The notes: generated from the sequence alone by a model not told the origin. A stretch of 64,000 nucleotides of DNA from Molossus alvarezi (GCA_037176705.1 CM073891.1:53880571-53944570); one strand, 5' to 3'. Shown: positions 34,490 to 46,739, counted from the first letter of the stretch. Numbers and translations: made by a program.

Positions 34490-34790
34490 AATAACTCTTG
34501 CAGTTAGCTTGAGGCCATATGGCTATGCCTGCTTATGGATTGTATGTCACTTAAAAGACAATTTCCCTCCTCCCTCTCTCTTTCCCTTTGCTAATAACCA
34601 AGAAGGACTTAGGGAGATTCCAAAGTCATAGTACACAGGGAACCTGGAACTCGTATCTACTTGAAGGAGAGGTCTTGGTGAGATTGAGAAATAAACATTG
34701 TCTTGTTAAGCCCCTGAGGTTTTAATGTGTATGTTAAAACAGCTAACATTTGCTATCTTGGCTATATCAGAGAAAAATAATTTGAATGGT
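34490..34790 (+). repeat. Ancient mammal-wide interspersed repeat
   Basis: CTTGCAGTTAGCTTGAGGCCATATGGCTA..CTCTCTTTCCCTTTGCTAA..GAGAAATAAACATTGTCTTG, TTAAGCCCCTGAGGTTTTAA..AACAGCTAACATT preserves the order of a well-known old repeat. Family name not assigned. Confidence 0.65.
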
Positions 34791-35079
34791 TAATTTAGTT
34801 AATTACAGCTTAGTACTGGGAATTAAAATTGTATCAGATTTTGACAGGTGAGTCATAGATTGTGGCATCAAGTAGCATAGTCAGAAAATATAGCACATAC
34901 GCATAAGAAGATATACAGTTCTGAAAAATATCCAATTTTGGATATTGCTAAAGTATAACATTTGATAGTCACATATCACTGGGCGGGACATGGGGGATAA
35001 GCAAGATCTTCATACATCATAAGAAAAGAAACTTAAAAATTGTATGACAAAAAATGAGGCACTGAAGGAATTTTTAAGA

Positions 35080-35470
35080 AAATCAGAACCATAGCCAGGT
35101 ATGTGTTTTTTAAAAAGGTTAATCTGGTAGCAGAATGGAGAATATTATAGAAGTAATTTGACAGATAAATTAAAAACCTGTTATATTAGTCTCGGTAGAA
35201 ATAAGACTCTCAGCAAAAGCGGAGATGCAAGAAGTAAAAAGTATTAATCTGATGTCTATTAACAAGGCAAAGTTTAAAGTGCTTAGATAATTGATTATAA
35301 ATGGAAGGGTTAGGGTGAAGGGGAGTCAGGGTTTAGCTCCCAACTTCCAGCAGGTGTATGGATAATAACACCACTAACTGAGAAGCTATGTAGGAGAAAA
35401 TAGGTTTGGAGGCGAAACAACGAGTATACGACACAGTGAGTTTGCAATTTTCCAGAAAACAAGTAGAAAT
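35080..35470 (+). repeat. Ancient mammal-wide interspersed repeat
   Basis: GTTATATTAGTCTCGGTAGAAATAAGA..GGGAGTCAGGGTTTAGCTCCCAA..CACTAACTGAGAAGCTATGTAGGAG..TAGGTTTGGAGGCG follows the order of an old repeat ('ttgcagtagtccaggc..gggtggatggtggtgcca..caggtttgg'). Family not assigned. Confidence 0.6.
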
Positions 35471-35566
35471 ATAAGAAAACGCAGGAACTCAGGAATAAAG
35501 GCTAGAAAAAAAGAACTCACACACATTGCAAACATAGTAAGTAGATAATATTTGTTTTTCCTTTTT

Positions 35567-35741
35567 TTTTTTTAAATTCTCACCCAAATATTTATTTATT
35601 CTAGAGAGGAAGGGAGAAACCTCCCGTACATGCCCCAAAGGGGATTGAAACTGCAACCCACATGCCCCAACCAGTGATCAAACCTGCAACCTTTTGGTGT
35701 ACAGGATGATGCTCCAACCAACCGAGCCACCCAGCCAGGGC
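35567..35741 (-). mobile_element. Ves-type SINE, older subfamily
   Basis: Minus-strand copy with CGAGCCACCCAGCCAGGGC head and a shortened body. Duplication TGTTTTTCCTTTTT (35552-) versus TGTTTTTTCTTCTTTT (35742-). Confidence 0.87.
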
Positions 35742-35757
35742 TGTTTTTTCTTCTTTT

Positions 35758-36636
35758 AACTGAAGGACAGTTGTATTGAGGGCAGGAAAATTTGGGAATC
35801 AGACTAATGATTAAGGAATATTATTAGTTAATAAACTAAATAGCCTAAGGTTTGATAGCATTGCATTGAGAAGAAACATATGAATGCCATAAGAAGATGT
35901 GAGATTTCCAAAGAACCAGTGAAGGAATGACAATTATGTCCCTTTTGACAATAATCTAATCTTAGCAGTGGAATTCATTTGCTCAAGAACTGTTTCCATA
36001 CATATTTGAAAATGAGCTAGGAAAGTACAGATAATTATTTTAAATAAAATAAGTAATGGGAGGAAAGAGGATGAAGCAGAGAGAATAGAGAATTTATTTT
36101 AAAAATAAACTTTTCCATAAACTTTTACAAAAACAAAATTTCTCCATTGCAATATTTAAGATGATTGAGAGAAAGAGGAAAAAAACGTGAAAGAAACCAA
36201 AAGCTTGCTGATGAAAAGATGAATGAACTTCTACTTAACTTGTTGCAGTGACATTTTTTTTCTCAGCCCACACATGTGATGGACTATATTATGCTATACA
36301 GCAGTTGAGTGGATGCTTCCTGGTGGCAGTTCACTGTTCACAAGGTTTTAATGTCATGGTGGTTGTCCAGCTCTCATTAATGTTACTAAAGATTTTCCCC
36401 AGGAGTGTTGCCATAGCACAGCTGTCAAAAATATAGCCAGTAAGTTTAAATAATCAGTATGACATTTTGTTAATGAGTAAAAGCCAAGATACTCAAAGTT
36501 CAGAAAACTTACCCTGAACTAACATTCTTAATTTCTCAACACTTTAAAACTGCAAAGAAAAAAACAAGATCATGTTACTGGTAAAAAAAATTTTAAAATT
36601 TTTCTGAGCATAGTTTTCTATAACTAATTATCTTTT
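35758..36636. other. Single-copy interval
   Basis: No gene recognised. A short frame at 36248-36436 (62 codons) sits in a slightly GC-richer patch without a recognisable domain. Confidence 0.4.
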
Positions 36637-36652
36637 AAAAAATAGTTTTTGC

Positions 36653-36894
36653 GCCCTGGCCAGTTTGGCTCAGCGGTTAGAGCGTCCGCCTGCGGTCCGG
36701 AGAGACCCGGGTTCGGTTCCCGCTAAGGACATGTACCTCGGTTGCAGTTTGTCCCCGGCCCTGGTTGGTCGTGCGGGTCGCAGCCACTCGATGTGTCCCT
36801 TCACATCGATGTTTCCCTCTCTCTCTCTTCCTCTCTCTCCCTCCCACTCTGTCTGTACAAAAAATGGAAAAAATGTCCTCGGGTGAGGATTAAA
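36653..36894 (+). mobile_element. Ves-type SINE, young subfamily
   Basis: Essentially intact: GCCCTGGCCAGTTTGGCTCAGCGG, box-B-like GGGTTCGGTTC, CT-rich body, and GTCCTCGGGTGAGGATT plus A-run. Perfect duplication AAAAAATAGTTTTTGC at 36637-36652 and 36895-36910. Confidence 0.96.
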
Positions 36895-36984
36895 AAAAAA
36901 TAGTTTTTGCAAAGCTAATATAAGATGTTTATAAGAAGCCAATTCTTAAAGTAAACCTTGTCAAATGGTCAAAATCTTGGACTG

Positions 36985-37095
36985 TAGGTATCTGGCCATG
37001 GTTGTTTTTCTGTGTGACCTTGTAAAGTTACTTAAATTTTTAATTTTCCCATCTGCAGAATGATGATTTTTAAAAAAACCTAATTTACCCCTAGA
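36985..37095 (+). repeat. MIR relic
   Basis: TCTGTGTGACCTTGTAAAGTTACTTAAATTTTTAATTTTCCCATCTGCAGAATG matches the MIR 'gtgaccttgggcaagttacttaacc..ctcatctgtaaaatg' core. Confidence 0.7.
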
Positions 37096-37099
37096 ACTC

Positions 37100-38470
37100 C
37101 ACTGGAAATCAGGTAATGAATTGGAAAAGTTATTCTGAAAATTATAAAATTCAATAATCGATTATATTTTCAGAGCTTTACTTTTTTCTCAAGGGCATTT
37201 GCATTAAACTACATGTAACATGAATAATTAAACTGTTAGGTTTTTTCTTATGTACAACCAGATGTGTAAGCAAATGTTTGAACTAAGCAAGCAGAGGATT
37301 TTTAATAATGTATATTCTTCAAGACAAAAAAGGCCTTTCATCACAAAAGCAACTGTGAGAAGTGAAGTACATTCTACATGGTACCTTTACTGAAAAACAT
37401 TTATATATTATAGAAGAAACAGTGATCAGTTTCACCAGTTCTAAAACACACATTTTTATCTCTTGAATTGAAATACATTTTGCAATTGCTGGCATTTCAT
37501 AGTTTATTAATAGTTTTTTTTGTATAAGAAATAATGTCTTAAATTAGATGAAAATTTGTGCAATATCTATAAATTATGCTTTCAAAGTGCCTTCTTTGTG
37601 AATTGAAACTGATATCATATTCAATAAAAACAATGAAGGTTTTTTTTCTATATTTCATAAATACAAAAATTCAAGATAAAATTATTAAAAGCAAATGTGT
37701 GTTAGTTCATGCCTTCAAGAAGAGATGCCGAGATGATATTAGACATGAAATAGATTTAATGAGGGAGGGGCAGAGACAGGTGTGAGAGCCTTCAGACCAT
37801 GATGATGATCTGACTACCACAGAAGGAGGGAGAGGACTAAGACGGCTTCTACTGAAAGAGCCTATTACTGCAGCTAGGATAGGGAGAAATCATGAGGCTA
37901 CATCTCCTGATGGAGGAGATCCACATCTCACCACGATGGGCCTACCCTATTCGTATTCGGCCTTGTTCAGGTACTGGCTGAGAGCTACCTGGAAGGAGAG
38001 TATGACTTTGGTATGACCATGGTAGGGGACCCAGAGTGACAGCAGGTGAGATCTTCAGTAACTGTGCTCCACATGGCCAGAAATATTAACTATGTAGTTT
38101 TATAGCCACCACATATGGTTTAGGCAATAGAGCTCATAAGTAGAACTATTGACTTTTTATTATGAAATATTTTTATTTTTGTCAAAAGTAATAAAAAATA
38201 ATTTTATTAATAAATTATATTTTATATTACATATGAGTTTTATTTCACACATGTTAAAAGTTTACCTGTATAGAAAGCCTCATAATTTTTAGTCTTATAG
38301 AAATCCATGTTTTTAGCATTTTTACTTGGGTATTTAGTTGTATCCATGAACCACAAATCTCTCATGCATTAACTAGCAGTGCTGTGAATATATAAAGAAA
38401 ACCATGTGAGGATTCAGGAAACCTAGTATTATCTAGTATTTTTTTTTCCTGAATACTCTTATTTTTATGA
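37100..38470. other. Single-copy interval with a GC-richer patch
   Basis: Nothing recognised at 37100-37720. From about 37725 to 38090 composition becomes GC-richer with several CpGs (GCCGAG, GACGGC, CACGATGG, TTCGTATTCGG). It begins near GATATTAGACATGAAATAGATTTAATGAGGG. It may be an LTR or another decayed repeat; no coding frame longer than 70 codons passes through it. Confidence 0.4.
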
Positions 38471-38547
38471 TCTCTCTCTCCTTCTCTCTCTGTCTCCTCT
38501 CTCTACTCCCTTCTTCTCCCTCCCCACTTCTCTCCCCTCTCTCTCCC
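38471..38547. repeat. Impure CT microsatellite
   Basis: About 77 bases of almost pure C/T on the plus strand, a polypyrimidine tract not attached to a SINE. Confidence 0.9.
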
Positions 38548-38559
38548 AATGACCTCTGG

Positions 38560-38670
38560 CAACTATTCAGCCTCTCTCAGTTAAAATTTCTTCATACATA
38601 AAGTGAATAATAACAATTGAAATACTCATCCCTTGAAAATATGTTCAATGAATTGAGTAAAGAGTTTAGA
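38560..38670 (+). repeat. Possible MIR relic
   Basis: CAGCCTCTCTCAGTTAAAATTTCTTCATACATAAAGTGAATAATAACA follows the MIR 'cctctctgagcctcagtttcctcatctgtaaaatgaggataataata' order. Confidence 0.5.
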
Positions 38671-39072
38671 GATAATTCGAGGTCATGATTAACAATATTA
38701 ATGAAGTTCTGAATTCTACAGAAAATTAAGAAGTTGGACCAGTTTAGGGTAACACACCAGGGTAATTCTGTTACTTTCAATCCAAGCCAGATCTGTGGTT
38801 TCTAAAGCAAACTTGAGTTATGTTCATATTCTAAGAACTCATCCATCGATGGCATTGCATACTAATAACATGGAATTTGCACAGACCACTATGTTTTTGA
38901 AAGGGAAATATGCCTCTAATCTGTGGTTTTAAAATTATATGCATAAAATATAAAATAATAGAAATTAATTCAAAGAACATGTTTTCTCATGGTTTCAAGA
39001 AGATTTTTTAGACAAAGCCCATTAATTGTTTTAAGGTAACTCTGTTGAGTAAGATGAAAAGTGTATTGAGTA

Positions 39073-39328
39073 GCCCTGGCCGGTTCAGCTCAGTGGTTGG
39101 AGCGTCGGCCTGCGGTCCGGAGAGACCCGGTTCGGTTCCCGCTAAGGGCATGTACCTCGGTTGCAGTTTGTCCCTGGCCCTGGTTGGTGGTGCGGGTGGC
39201 AGTCACTCTATGTGTCCCTTCACATCAATGTTTCTCTCCCTCTCTCTCTTCCTCTCTCTCCCTCCTGCTCTATCTGATCAAAAAATGGAAAAATGTCCTC
39301 GGGTGAGGATAAAAAAAAAAAAAGAAAG
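39073..39328 (+). mobile_element. Ves-type SINE, young subfamily
   Basis: GCCCTGGCCGGTTCAGCTCAG head through GTCCTCGGGTGAGGAT plus A-tail. Perfect duplication AAAAGTGTATTGAGTA (39057-39072, 39329-39344). Confidence 0.95.
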
Positions 39329-39557
39329 AAAAGTGTATTGAGTAAAAAGAACAATAGAAAACAGCTGGAAAAATGAATACATTGAAAAACATATTTCATT
39401 GCATCTCAATTCTGGTTTCAAGACTGCATATTTTGAACATATTTTCATAATTATAAATGTATGAGCCAACATTATGATGAGGTTACAAATAATAAAAATT
39501 TATATTTCATGTAAAATATTTTGTGATTTATTTTCAATTTTAAATGTATTTTATTTT

Positions 39558-39760
39558 GCCCAGTCAGTGGAGCTCAATGGTGGAGCATCAACCCATGCAC
39601 CAAGAGGTCACCGGTTTGATTCACAGTTGGGGCACATGCCCAGGTTGTGGGCCAAATCCCCAGTGTGGGGCATGCAGGAGGTGGCCAATCGATGTTCTCT
39701 TTCATCAATATTTCTATCTCTGTCTTCCTTCTTCTTTCTATCAAATCAATAATAAGAAAG
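39558..39760 (+). mobile_element. Ves-type SINE, AATCAATAA-tail subfamily
   Basis: GCCCAGTCAGTGGAGCTCAATGG head, GTTGTGGGCCAAATCCCCAG body and AAATCAATAATAAGAAAG end. Duplication AATTTTAAATGTATTTTATTTT / AATTTAAATGTATTTTATTTT (39536-39556, 39761-39781). Confidence 0.92.
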
Positions 39761-39781
39761 AATTTAAATGTATTTTATTTT

Positions 39782-40173
39782 ATTTTTTTATCACCATTTA
39801 TCCGCATTGTATATTACATAGACTACCTTTCCTGGTGAATAAGCCAATGCAATTGAAATAAATGCTATAATCAGATTTATTTAATTAACTGCAATCTCCA
39901 TCGAAATGAACAACAAATTTAGAGGCAATAACTAAGTTACATGATTGTAAATTCAGATAACCTCTTTTCTTATTTAGCAGAATTATGAATAAAATTTGAA
40001 AAGTCCTAAGGTTAAATAAGATAAAAATGGGATGTAAATATGTCATTCAAAACAGTAAAATAAAGAGCCTTAGAAGAAAGGAGTAGTTAGATGTTGACAG
40101 TTAAACAGTAAAAATTAATTATCATAATACATTTTGCATATTTTATCAACTTTATTAAGGTATAATTTACAAT
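39782..40173. other. Single-copy spacer grading into old L1M
   Basis: No gene seen. AACTTTATTAAGGTATAATTTAC at 40149-40171 is an old L1M-type phrase. Confidence 0.45.
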
Positions 40174-40189
40174 AACAATGATCGGTTTA

Positions 40190-40399
40190 AATTTTTTTCT
40201 TTATTGGTTTTTAGAGAAAGAGGAAGAGAGAGGGAGAGAAAGATAGAAACATCGATGAGAGAGAACATTGGCCACTTCCTGTATGCCCTCCCACTGGGGA
40301 TTTGGCCCACAACTTGGGCATGTACCCTGACTGGGAATCGAACTGGCAATGTCTTGGTGCATGAGTCAATGCTCAACCACTGAGCCACACCAGCTGGGC
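40190..40399 (-). mobile_element. Ves-type SINE inserted in old L1M
   Basis: Minus-strand copy: TTTATTGGTTTTTAGAGAAAG at the tail side and CTGAGCCACACCAGCTGGGC at the head. Probable duplication AACAATGATC (40174-40183) versus AACAATTATC (40400-). Confidence 0.9.
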
Positions 40400-40479
40400 A
40401 ACAATTATCATTTTTGTGTATAATTCATGAGCTTTGAGGAGTGTATTCAATAAACAATGACCTCAACCATGATACAGAG

Positions 40480-40900
40480 TGGCAATTTACAACCAGTGTG
40501 CCATGAGAATTTTTAAAACATGCAATACCTGATATTTAGTCAGGAGCACTGACCTCTTTTCCTTTAGATTGTCAAATTAAAAAATGACAACAGAGAATGC
40601 TCTGTCTTGGACCATAAATATATAGGTCATGTAATAGAGTTGCTTTTATTGGTCACATTGCATAATAAGTTTGCAACTGACTGGTTAAATTTAATGCCAG
40701 AAATCCTCATATACAAGTATAGGCACATGATTTTTAAAAAAATTCACTTTGAAGCAAAAGGGTAGGTAATTATATTATTATTTTTTTGTAAATTGATAAA
40801 ATCATACCTATTTTTTGGTCACATTGGTAAAAAATATATGTTTGGTGTGCCACAGAATTTTTGTAATTAGTTTAAAAGATAAAGAAGTTGAAAATTGCTG
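40480..40900. mobile_element. Non-autonomous hAT element
   Basis: A 421-bp element. The left end TGGCAATTTACAAC and the right end GTTGAAAATTGCTG are inverted repeats of each other (11 of 14 positions). It is flanked by an 8-bp duplication ATACAGAG (40472-40479) versus ATATAGAG (40901-40908), the hAT target size. The interior shares GTGTGCCATGAGAATTTT, TAGTCAGGAGCACTGACCTC and GGTGTGCCACAGAATTTTTG with the MITE at 61330-61583. No transposase is encoded. Confidence 0.88.
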
Positions 40901-40919
40901 ATATAGAGCATTTTTATTA

Positions 40920-41440
40920 TCCCAACAAAGTTTTCTTAAATTTTTGTTTGTTTGTTGTATATTTAGTCAATCCCCTTCCCTTCGCCTCAGCCCCAGGGAA
41001 ATATTCACCACTTTCTTATCAACATAGTTTTCCCTTTTCTAGAATTTGTTACAGATGAAATATAGAATGTAGCCATTTGTCTGTGGCTTTTTTCACTTAA
41101 CATAATGCTACTGAAATGTACTTATGTTGTCTAATATCAATTAATTATTTTTATTTCTGAGCCCTAGTTCATTGTAGGGTATACCATAATTTGTTTTCCT
41201 ATTCTCCAGTTGATGGATATGGGTGTTATTTCCAGTTTTTGGTTATTATGAACAAAACTGCTATGAATATTTAATATCAATTCTTTATATGAATATGTAT
41301 TTTCATTCCTCATGAGTAAATAGGTAGAAGAAGGATTTCTAGGTTAAATAATTGCTGTATGCTTAACTTTATTAGACACATAAAAATGATTTTTCACAAT
41401 AGCAGTCTCACAGTGAATGTCCACTGATGTATAATATTTT
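40920..41440 (-). repeat. Ancient L1M fragment
   Basis: Plus-strand phrases TTTTTTCACTTAACATAATGC..GTTGATGGATATGGGTGTTATTTCCAG, TTTTTGGTTATTATGAACAAAACTGC are the antisense of an old L1M 3' region. The hAT element and two SINEs interrupt or adjoin it. Confidence 0.8.
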
Positions 41441-41526
41441 TAGTGTTTCATATGTTCACACTTGGTATTGTCAGTCTTTCTGTAATTATAGCAGTTTTGG
41501 GGGTTTGAAATAATTTGTATTTTCTT

Positions 41527-41780
41527 TCTTTTTCTTTTTTTAATTTTATCCTCACCAGAAGACATTTTTGCATTTATCTTGAGATAGAGCAGGAGGGAGA
41601 GAGGAAGAAAGAGAGAGAGGAAAACATTAATATGAGAGAGACACATTGAGTGGCCACCACTCACACGACCCCAACTGGGGCCGGGGACAAACTGAGATAC
41701 GTGCCCCTAGCGGTAGCAAGACCTGGGTCTCTCTGGTCTGTAGGCTGACACTCCAACTGCTAAGCCAAACTGGCCAAGGC
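41527..41780 (-). mobile_element. Ves-type SINE
   Basis: Minus-strand copy: TTATCCTCACCAGAAGACATTTT at left, GCCAAACTGGCCAAGGC at right. Perfect 16-base duplication TAATTTGTATTTTCTT (41511-41526, 41781-41796). Confidence 0.94.
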
Positions 41781-42907
41781 TAATTTGTATTTTCTTAATA
41801 GATATTGAATAGAGGGTCATGTCCTTATGCCTGGGCTATGGTCAAGTAAACGGCAGGGGGAGAAGCCCAACTCCTATACTTGGAATGACTTTTCCATAGA
41901 AAATATGCAATCTTCAGACTAAAAAAATGTTGGCAGAGTAAATGAAAGTTGTACAGACCAACTCCCAGGACCAAACTGGAATTACAACCAAAATGAAGAC
42001 AAATTATCAGGAAAAACCAACAGAAAAGCAGCTGGAGAGAAACCATATAATCAGAGATGGAAAAAGAACAACAAATTGATCCTGGTAGGAATGCAGAGGC
42101 GTGAGAAGGCAGAATGGGAGCTACCAGCCTCACAGACAGCAGCTGAGAGCTGTTTTAGTTGTGAGCAGTTCCCTCTGAGAAGTCAGGGGTTAAAACTTCA
42201 AGCCAGCTTTACAGCACAGAGTGACAGAATAGGGAAAGGCACCCACATAACACGTGGCTAAGATCACCAGAGCTGAGGCTTGGGCCACCAAGGAGAGGCA
42301 CAGGGAAAAATAGCACCCACCTGAAGGGCCAGAACACCAAATTAGCTATAGCCACTGACCTTGGGCTCTGTCAGAGAGAGGATGGACTGGACTGGAACTG
42401 TGTGAGGAGAGTCAGGAGTTCAGAGAGCTGGGTGGAGGACACTAGGAGTTTTGTGCTGAATTACTCCCTGTTAGGACAGTAGCCATCTTACTCAAAGAAC
42501 ACCTTCCCAGAGCCCCAGGGGGAAGCAACAGCTCCTCCCTCAGGAATTTAACACCACCAGGCCAGAAATGCAAGTTGAGGCTCATTAACAATGTAGACTG
42601 CAAAGAAAGCAATGGTCTAACCCACAGGAAATCTTCTTACCCTGTACACCTGAGGGAATTTTCATTCAACTGAGGGCTACAACTCAGGCTGATCAAGAAC
42701 TGACTAATAGCCTGCAGGCAAAAGCTAGAGGATAATGAAACCTTTATTTGGCCTACAAATCTACCCAGGAAAGTAAGACTTGACATTGGTGTTTAAAGTG
42801 GGTGCTCACACACTCATCCAAACCCAGGAGAGGGAGCCACAAACAGCAGAACACCAACACCCACAGGAAAAATTTGGCAGGCTCCAAAACCCACTCAGCC
42901 AGACAAA

Positions 42908-43800
42908 ATGGTCAAACAAAGAAACAAATCCCAAATGAAAAAAGACAATAGAATTTTATAGAAGATGAAATAAGTTAAATGAGGTTAAGCAAGTTAAAAA
43001 AGGTAGAATTCAGAGTAAGGATAATGAGGAAGCTCAGCAACATGTTTAAAGAGCTTAACAGCATGAATAAAGACATAGATACATTGAAAATTAACCAATT
43101 GAAAATGAAAAACCACAAAGCAAAAATGAAGAATGATATAGCAGAAATAAAGAACACATTGGAAGGAATAACCAGCAGAGTAGAGGAAGTCAAGGATTGG
43201 ATCAATGCATTAGAAAACAGGGTAGAAAAGAAATCACCCAATAAGAGAACCAAAACGAAAAACAAAAAAACAAAACAACAAAAAAAAAACAAAGAAAAAA
43301 CAGGAAGACAGCTTAAGAGAACTGTGAAACCATGTGAAACGTAACAATATCAGCATTATAGGAGTGCCAGAGGAAGAATAAAATGAGCAAGGGTTAAAGA
43401 AAATATTTGAAGAAATAGTGACAGGAAACGTCCCTAACTTGATGAAGGAAAAAGGCATACAATTTCAAAAAGCACAGAGTGCCCCAAGTAAGAAGAACCC
43501 AAAGAGGCCCAGACCAATACACATAATAATTAAAATGCCAAAAATTAAAGACAAACAGAGTCCTAAAGGTAGCAAGAGATAAGCAACAGATTACCTACAA
43601 AGGAATGCCCATAAGGCTATCAGCTGATTTCTCAACAAAAACACTACAGGCCAGAAGAGAATGGCATGAAGTAAAAAAGGTAATGAAAAAAAAATATCTG
43701 AATCCAAAACTACTCTATCTAGCAAGGCTATTATTTAAAATAGAAGGTGAAATAAAGAGCTTCACAGACAAAAAAAAAAAAAAAAAAAAAAAGGATAAGA
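42908..43800 (+). pseudogene. L1 ORF1, inactivated
   Basis: The family product is the L1 RNA-binding trimeric chaperone, a component of the cytoplasmic L1 ribonucleoprotein. The likely ancestral start is at 42908 (MVKQRNKSQMKKDN..), closed by a stop after 17 codons. The frame 42979-43344 (121 codons) is rich in charged heptads (MFKELNSMNKDIDTLKINQLKMKN..VEEVKDWINALENRVE), which is the coiled-coil region. After a frame change comes ISIIGVPEEE, the start of the RNA-recognition domain, at about 43350. The C-terminal domain (MPIRLSADFSTKTLQARREWHEVKKVMKKKYLNPKLLY) is open at 43605-43811. A poly-A expansion (43770-43791) disrupts the end. Breaks in at least three places exclude a functional protein. 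Confidence 0.88.
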
Positions 43801-44915
43801 AAATATATTAGCACCAAACCATATAACCAGCTCTGAAAAACAATGTTAAAAGAACTGCTGTAATAGCAGAAGAACTAGGAAGAGAAACATAACCACAATA
43901 AATAAGTACATATCAATAATAACCTTAAGTATAAATGGATTAAATGCTCAGATCAAAAGACAGAGTAGCTGAATGGATTAAAAAGTATGGCTCATATATA
44001 TGTTGTTTACAAGAGATCTACCTAATGACAAAAGACTCACATAAGTTGAAAGTTAAGGGATGAAATTTTTTTCCAAACAAACAAAAAGAGAAAAAAATGG
44101 GGTAACAATACTCATATCTGATAAAGTAGACTTCAAAATGAAGGCCATAACTACAGACAAAGAAGGACACTACATAATATTGAAAGAATCTATACAACAG
44201 GAAGATAAAACCGTAGTAAACTTATATACACCCAATATAGGAGCACCAAAACACATTTAAAAAATTCTGGAGGACTTCAAAGGAGATATTGACAGCAATG
44301 CAATCATAGCAAGGAACTTCAACATCTCGCCGACATCACTGGGTAGATCCTCTAGAAAAAAAAATTAACAAGGAAACAGAGACTCAAAATCCTGCAATAA
44401 GTCAAATGGATTTAATAGATATCTTCAGAGAATTATACCCCATAACTGCAGAATTCACATTCTTCTCAAGTGCACATGGGCCATTTTCAAAGATAGACCA
44501 CATGTTAGGAAACAAATGAAGTCTCTACAAGTTTATGAAGATTGAAATCAAGCATCTTCTGAGATTACAGTGGCATAAAACTAGAAATTAATTACAATAA
44601 AAACACTAAAAAATGCTCAAACACATGGAGGATAAATAGCAAGTCATTAAACAATGAATTGGTTACCAAGGAGATCAAGAAAGAAATTACAAACTTCATG
44701 GAAACCAATAAAAATGAGCACATATCAACACAAAGTCTATGGGATGCAGTGAAAACAGTTTGGAGAGGAAAGTTCATAGCACCACTGGCCTATCTCAAGA
44801 AACAAGAAAACTTTCTAATCGACTATCTAACCTTACAGCTTAAAAAACTAGAAAGTAAACAAAAAGAAAAACCCAGAGCAAGTAGAAGGAAAGAAATTGT
44901 AAAGATCAGAGCAGA

Positions 44916-45147
44916 GCCAAGCTGGTGTGGCTCAGTTGTTAAGCATCAACCCATGAACCAAGAGGTCATTTGTTTGGTTCCCAGTCAAGGCACATGCCCA
45001 GGTTGTGGGCCAAATCCCCAGTGGGGGGCATACAGGAGGCAGTCAATCAATATTCTCTCTCATATATGTTTCTATTCCTTTCTCTCTCCCTGTTCCATCT
45101 CTCTCTCAAATCAATAAAGAAAAAAAATTTTTTTTTTTAAAGAAAAC
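44916..45147 (+). mobile_element. Ves-type SINE inside L1 ORF2
   Basis: CCAAGCTGGTGTGGCTCAG head, GTTGTGGGCCAAATCCCCAG body and AATCAATAAAG end. Perfect 12-base duplication GATCAGAGCAGA (44904-44915, 45148-45159). It must post-date the L1. Confidence 0.95.
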
Positions 45148-45425
45148 GATCAGAGCAGAAATAAACAACATAGAGACTAAAAAAGTGCCTCAAAGGATCA
45201 ATGAAACAAAGAACCAGTTCTTTGAAAAGATAAAAAAAATTGATGGACCCTTAGCCAGACTTACCAAGAAACAAAGCGAGAGGACACAAATAAACAAAAT
45301 CAGAAACGAGAAAAAAGAAGTAACAACTGACACCACAAAAATACAAAGGATCATTAAAAAATGCTATGAACAATTATATGTCAACAAATTGGACAATCTA
45401 TTTGAAATGGACAAGTTTCTAGAAA

Positions 45426-45619
45426 CACATAGTCTCCTGAAACTGAACCGGAAAGAGATGGAAAACTTGAACAGACCAATAACAACTAAGGTAATTGAAG
45501 ATGTAATCAAGAATCTCCCACCCACATAGTCTCCTGAAACTGAACCAGAAAGAGATGGAAAACTTGAACAGACCAATAACAACTAAGGTAATTGAAGATG
45601 TAATCAAGAATCTCCCACC
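45426..45619 (+). repeat. 97-bp tandem duplication in L1 ORF2
   Basis: 45426-45522 (CACATAGTCTCCTGAAACTG..AATCTCCCACC) is repeated at once at 45523-45619 with one difference (ACCGGAAAG versus ACCAGAAAG). 97 is not a multiple of three, so it shifts the frame. Confidence 0.95.
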
Positions 45620-46739
45620 AAAGGCCGGGCCCAGATGACTTCACAGGGGAGTTTTACCAAATATTCAAAGAAGAACTAACACCCAATGCCCTCAAACTAT
45701 TCTCAAAAATTCAAGATAAAGGAAGACTTCCAATCTAATTTTTGAGGCCAGCATAATTCTAATACAAAACCAGAAAAAGACACTACAAGAAAGAAAACTA
45801 CAGGCCAATATCCCTGATGAAAACAGATGCCAAAACACTTAACAAAATATTTCCAAATCAGATCCAGCAATACATTAAAAAAATTATTCACCATGACCAA
45901 GTGGAGTTCATCCCAGGGATGTATGGCTGCTATAATATCCATAAATCTATAAATGTGATACACCACATAAACAAACTAAAAGATAAAAACCATATAATCA
46001 TATCAATAGATGCTGATAAAGCATTCGACAAAATCCAGCACCCATTTCTGACAAAAATGCTCAGCAGTGTGGGAATAGATACAACATAGCTTGACATAAT
46101 AAAGGCCATATATGAAAAACTTACAGCCAACATACTCAATGGGCACAAACTAAAATCATTACCCTTAAGAATAGGAACAAGACGGGGATGCCCACTTTCA
46201 TGATTCTTATTTAACATAGTACTGGAAGTCTTAGCTACAGCAATTAGACATGAAGAAAAAATAACAGGGATCCAAACTGGAAAGGAAGAAGTGGAACTGT
46301 CATTATTTGCAGATGACATGATATTATACATAGAAAACCCTAGAGACTTCATCAACAATCTACTAGATTTAATAAATAGATCTGGCAAAGAAGCAGGATA
46401 CAAAATTAGCATCAAGAAATCAATGGCATTCTTATATACTAATAATGAACTAACAGTAAGAGAAATTAAAAAAAAACAATCACATTTACCATCATGCCAA
46501 AAAAATTAAGTTACTTAGGAGTAAACTTAACCAAAGAAATAAAGAACCTATTCACAGAAAACTATAGACATTGGAAAAAGTAATAGAGGAAGATATAAAA
46601 ATAGTGGAAGCACATACCTTGTTCAATCTATAGAATCAATGCAATCCCCATTAACATGACCTATTTCACTGAACTAGAACAAATACTTCAACAGTTTATA
46701 TGGAACCAAAAAAGACCTCGAATAGCCACAGCAATCTTG

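Noticed and set aside
44659..45529. Long plus-strand open frames of 152 and 174 codons, the longest in the window
   Set aside because: They are L1 ORF2 read through the SINE at 44916-45147. The middle residues come from the SINE, not from a host gene.
45930..46415. 161-codon minus-strand open frame
   Set aside because: It is antisense to the L1 reverse-transcriptase region 45817-46509, which reads correctly on the plus strand.
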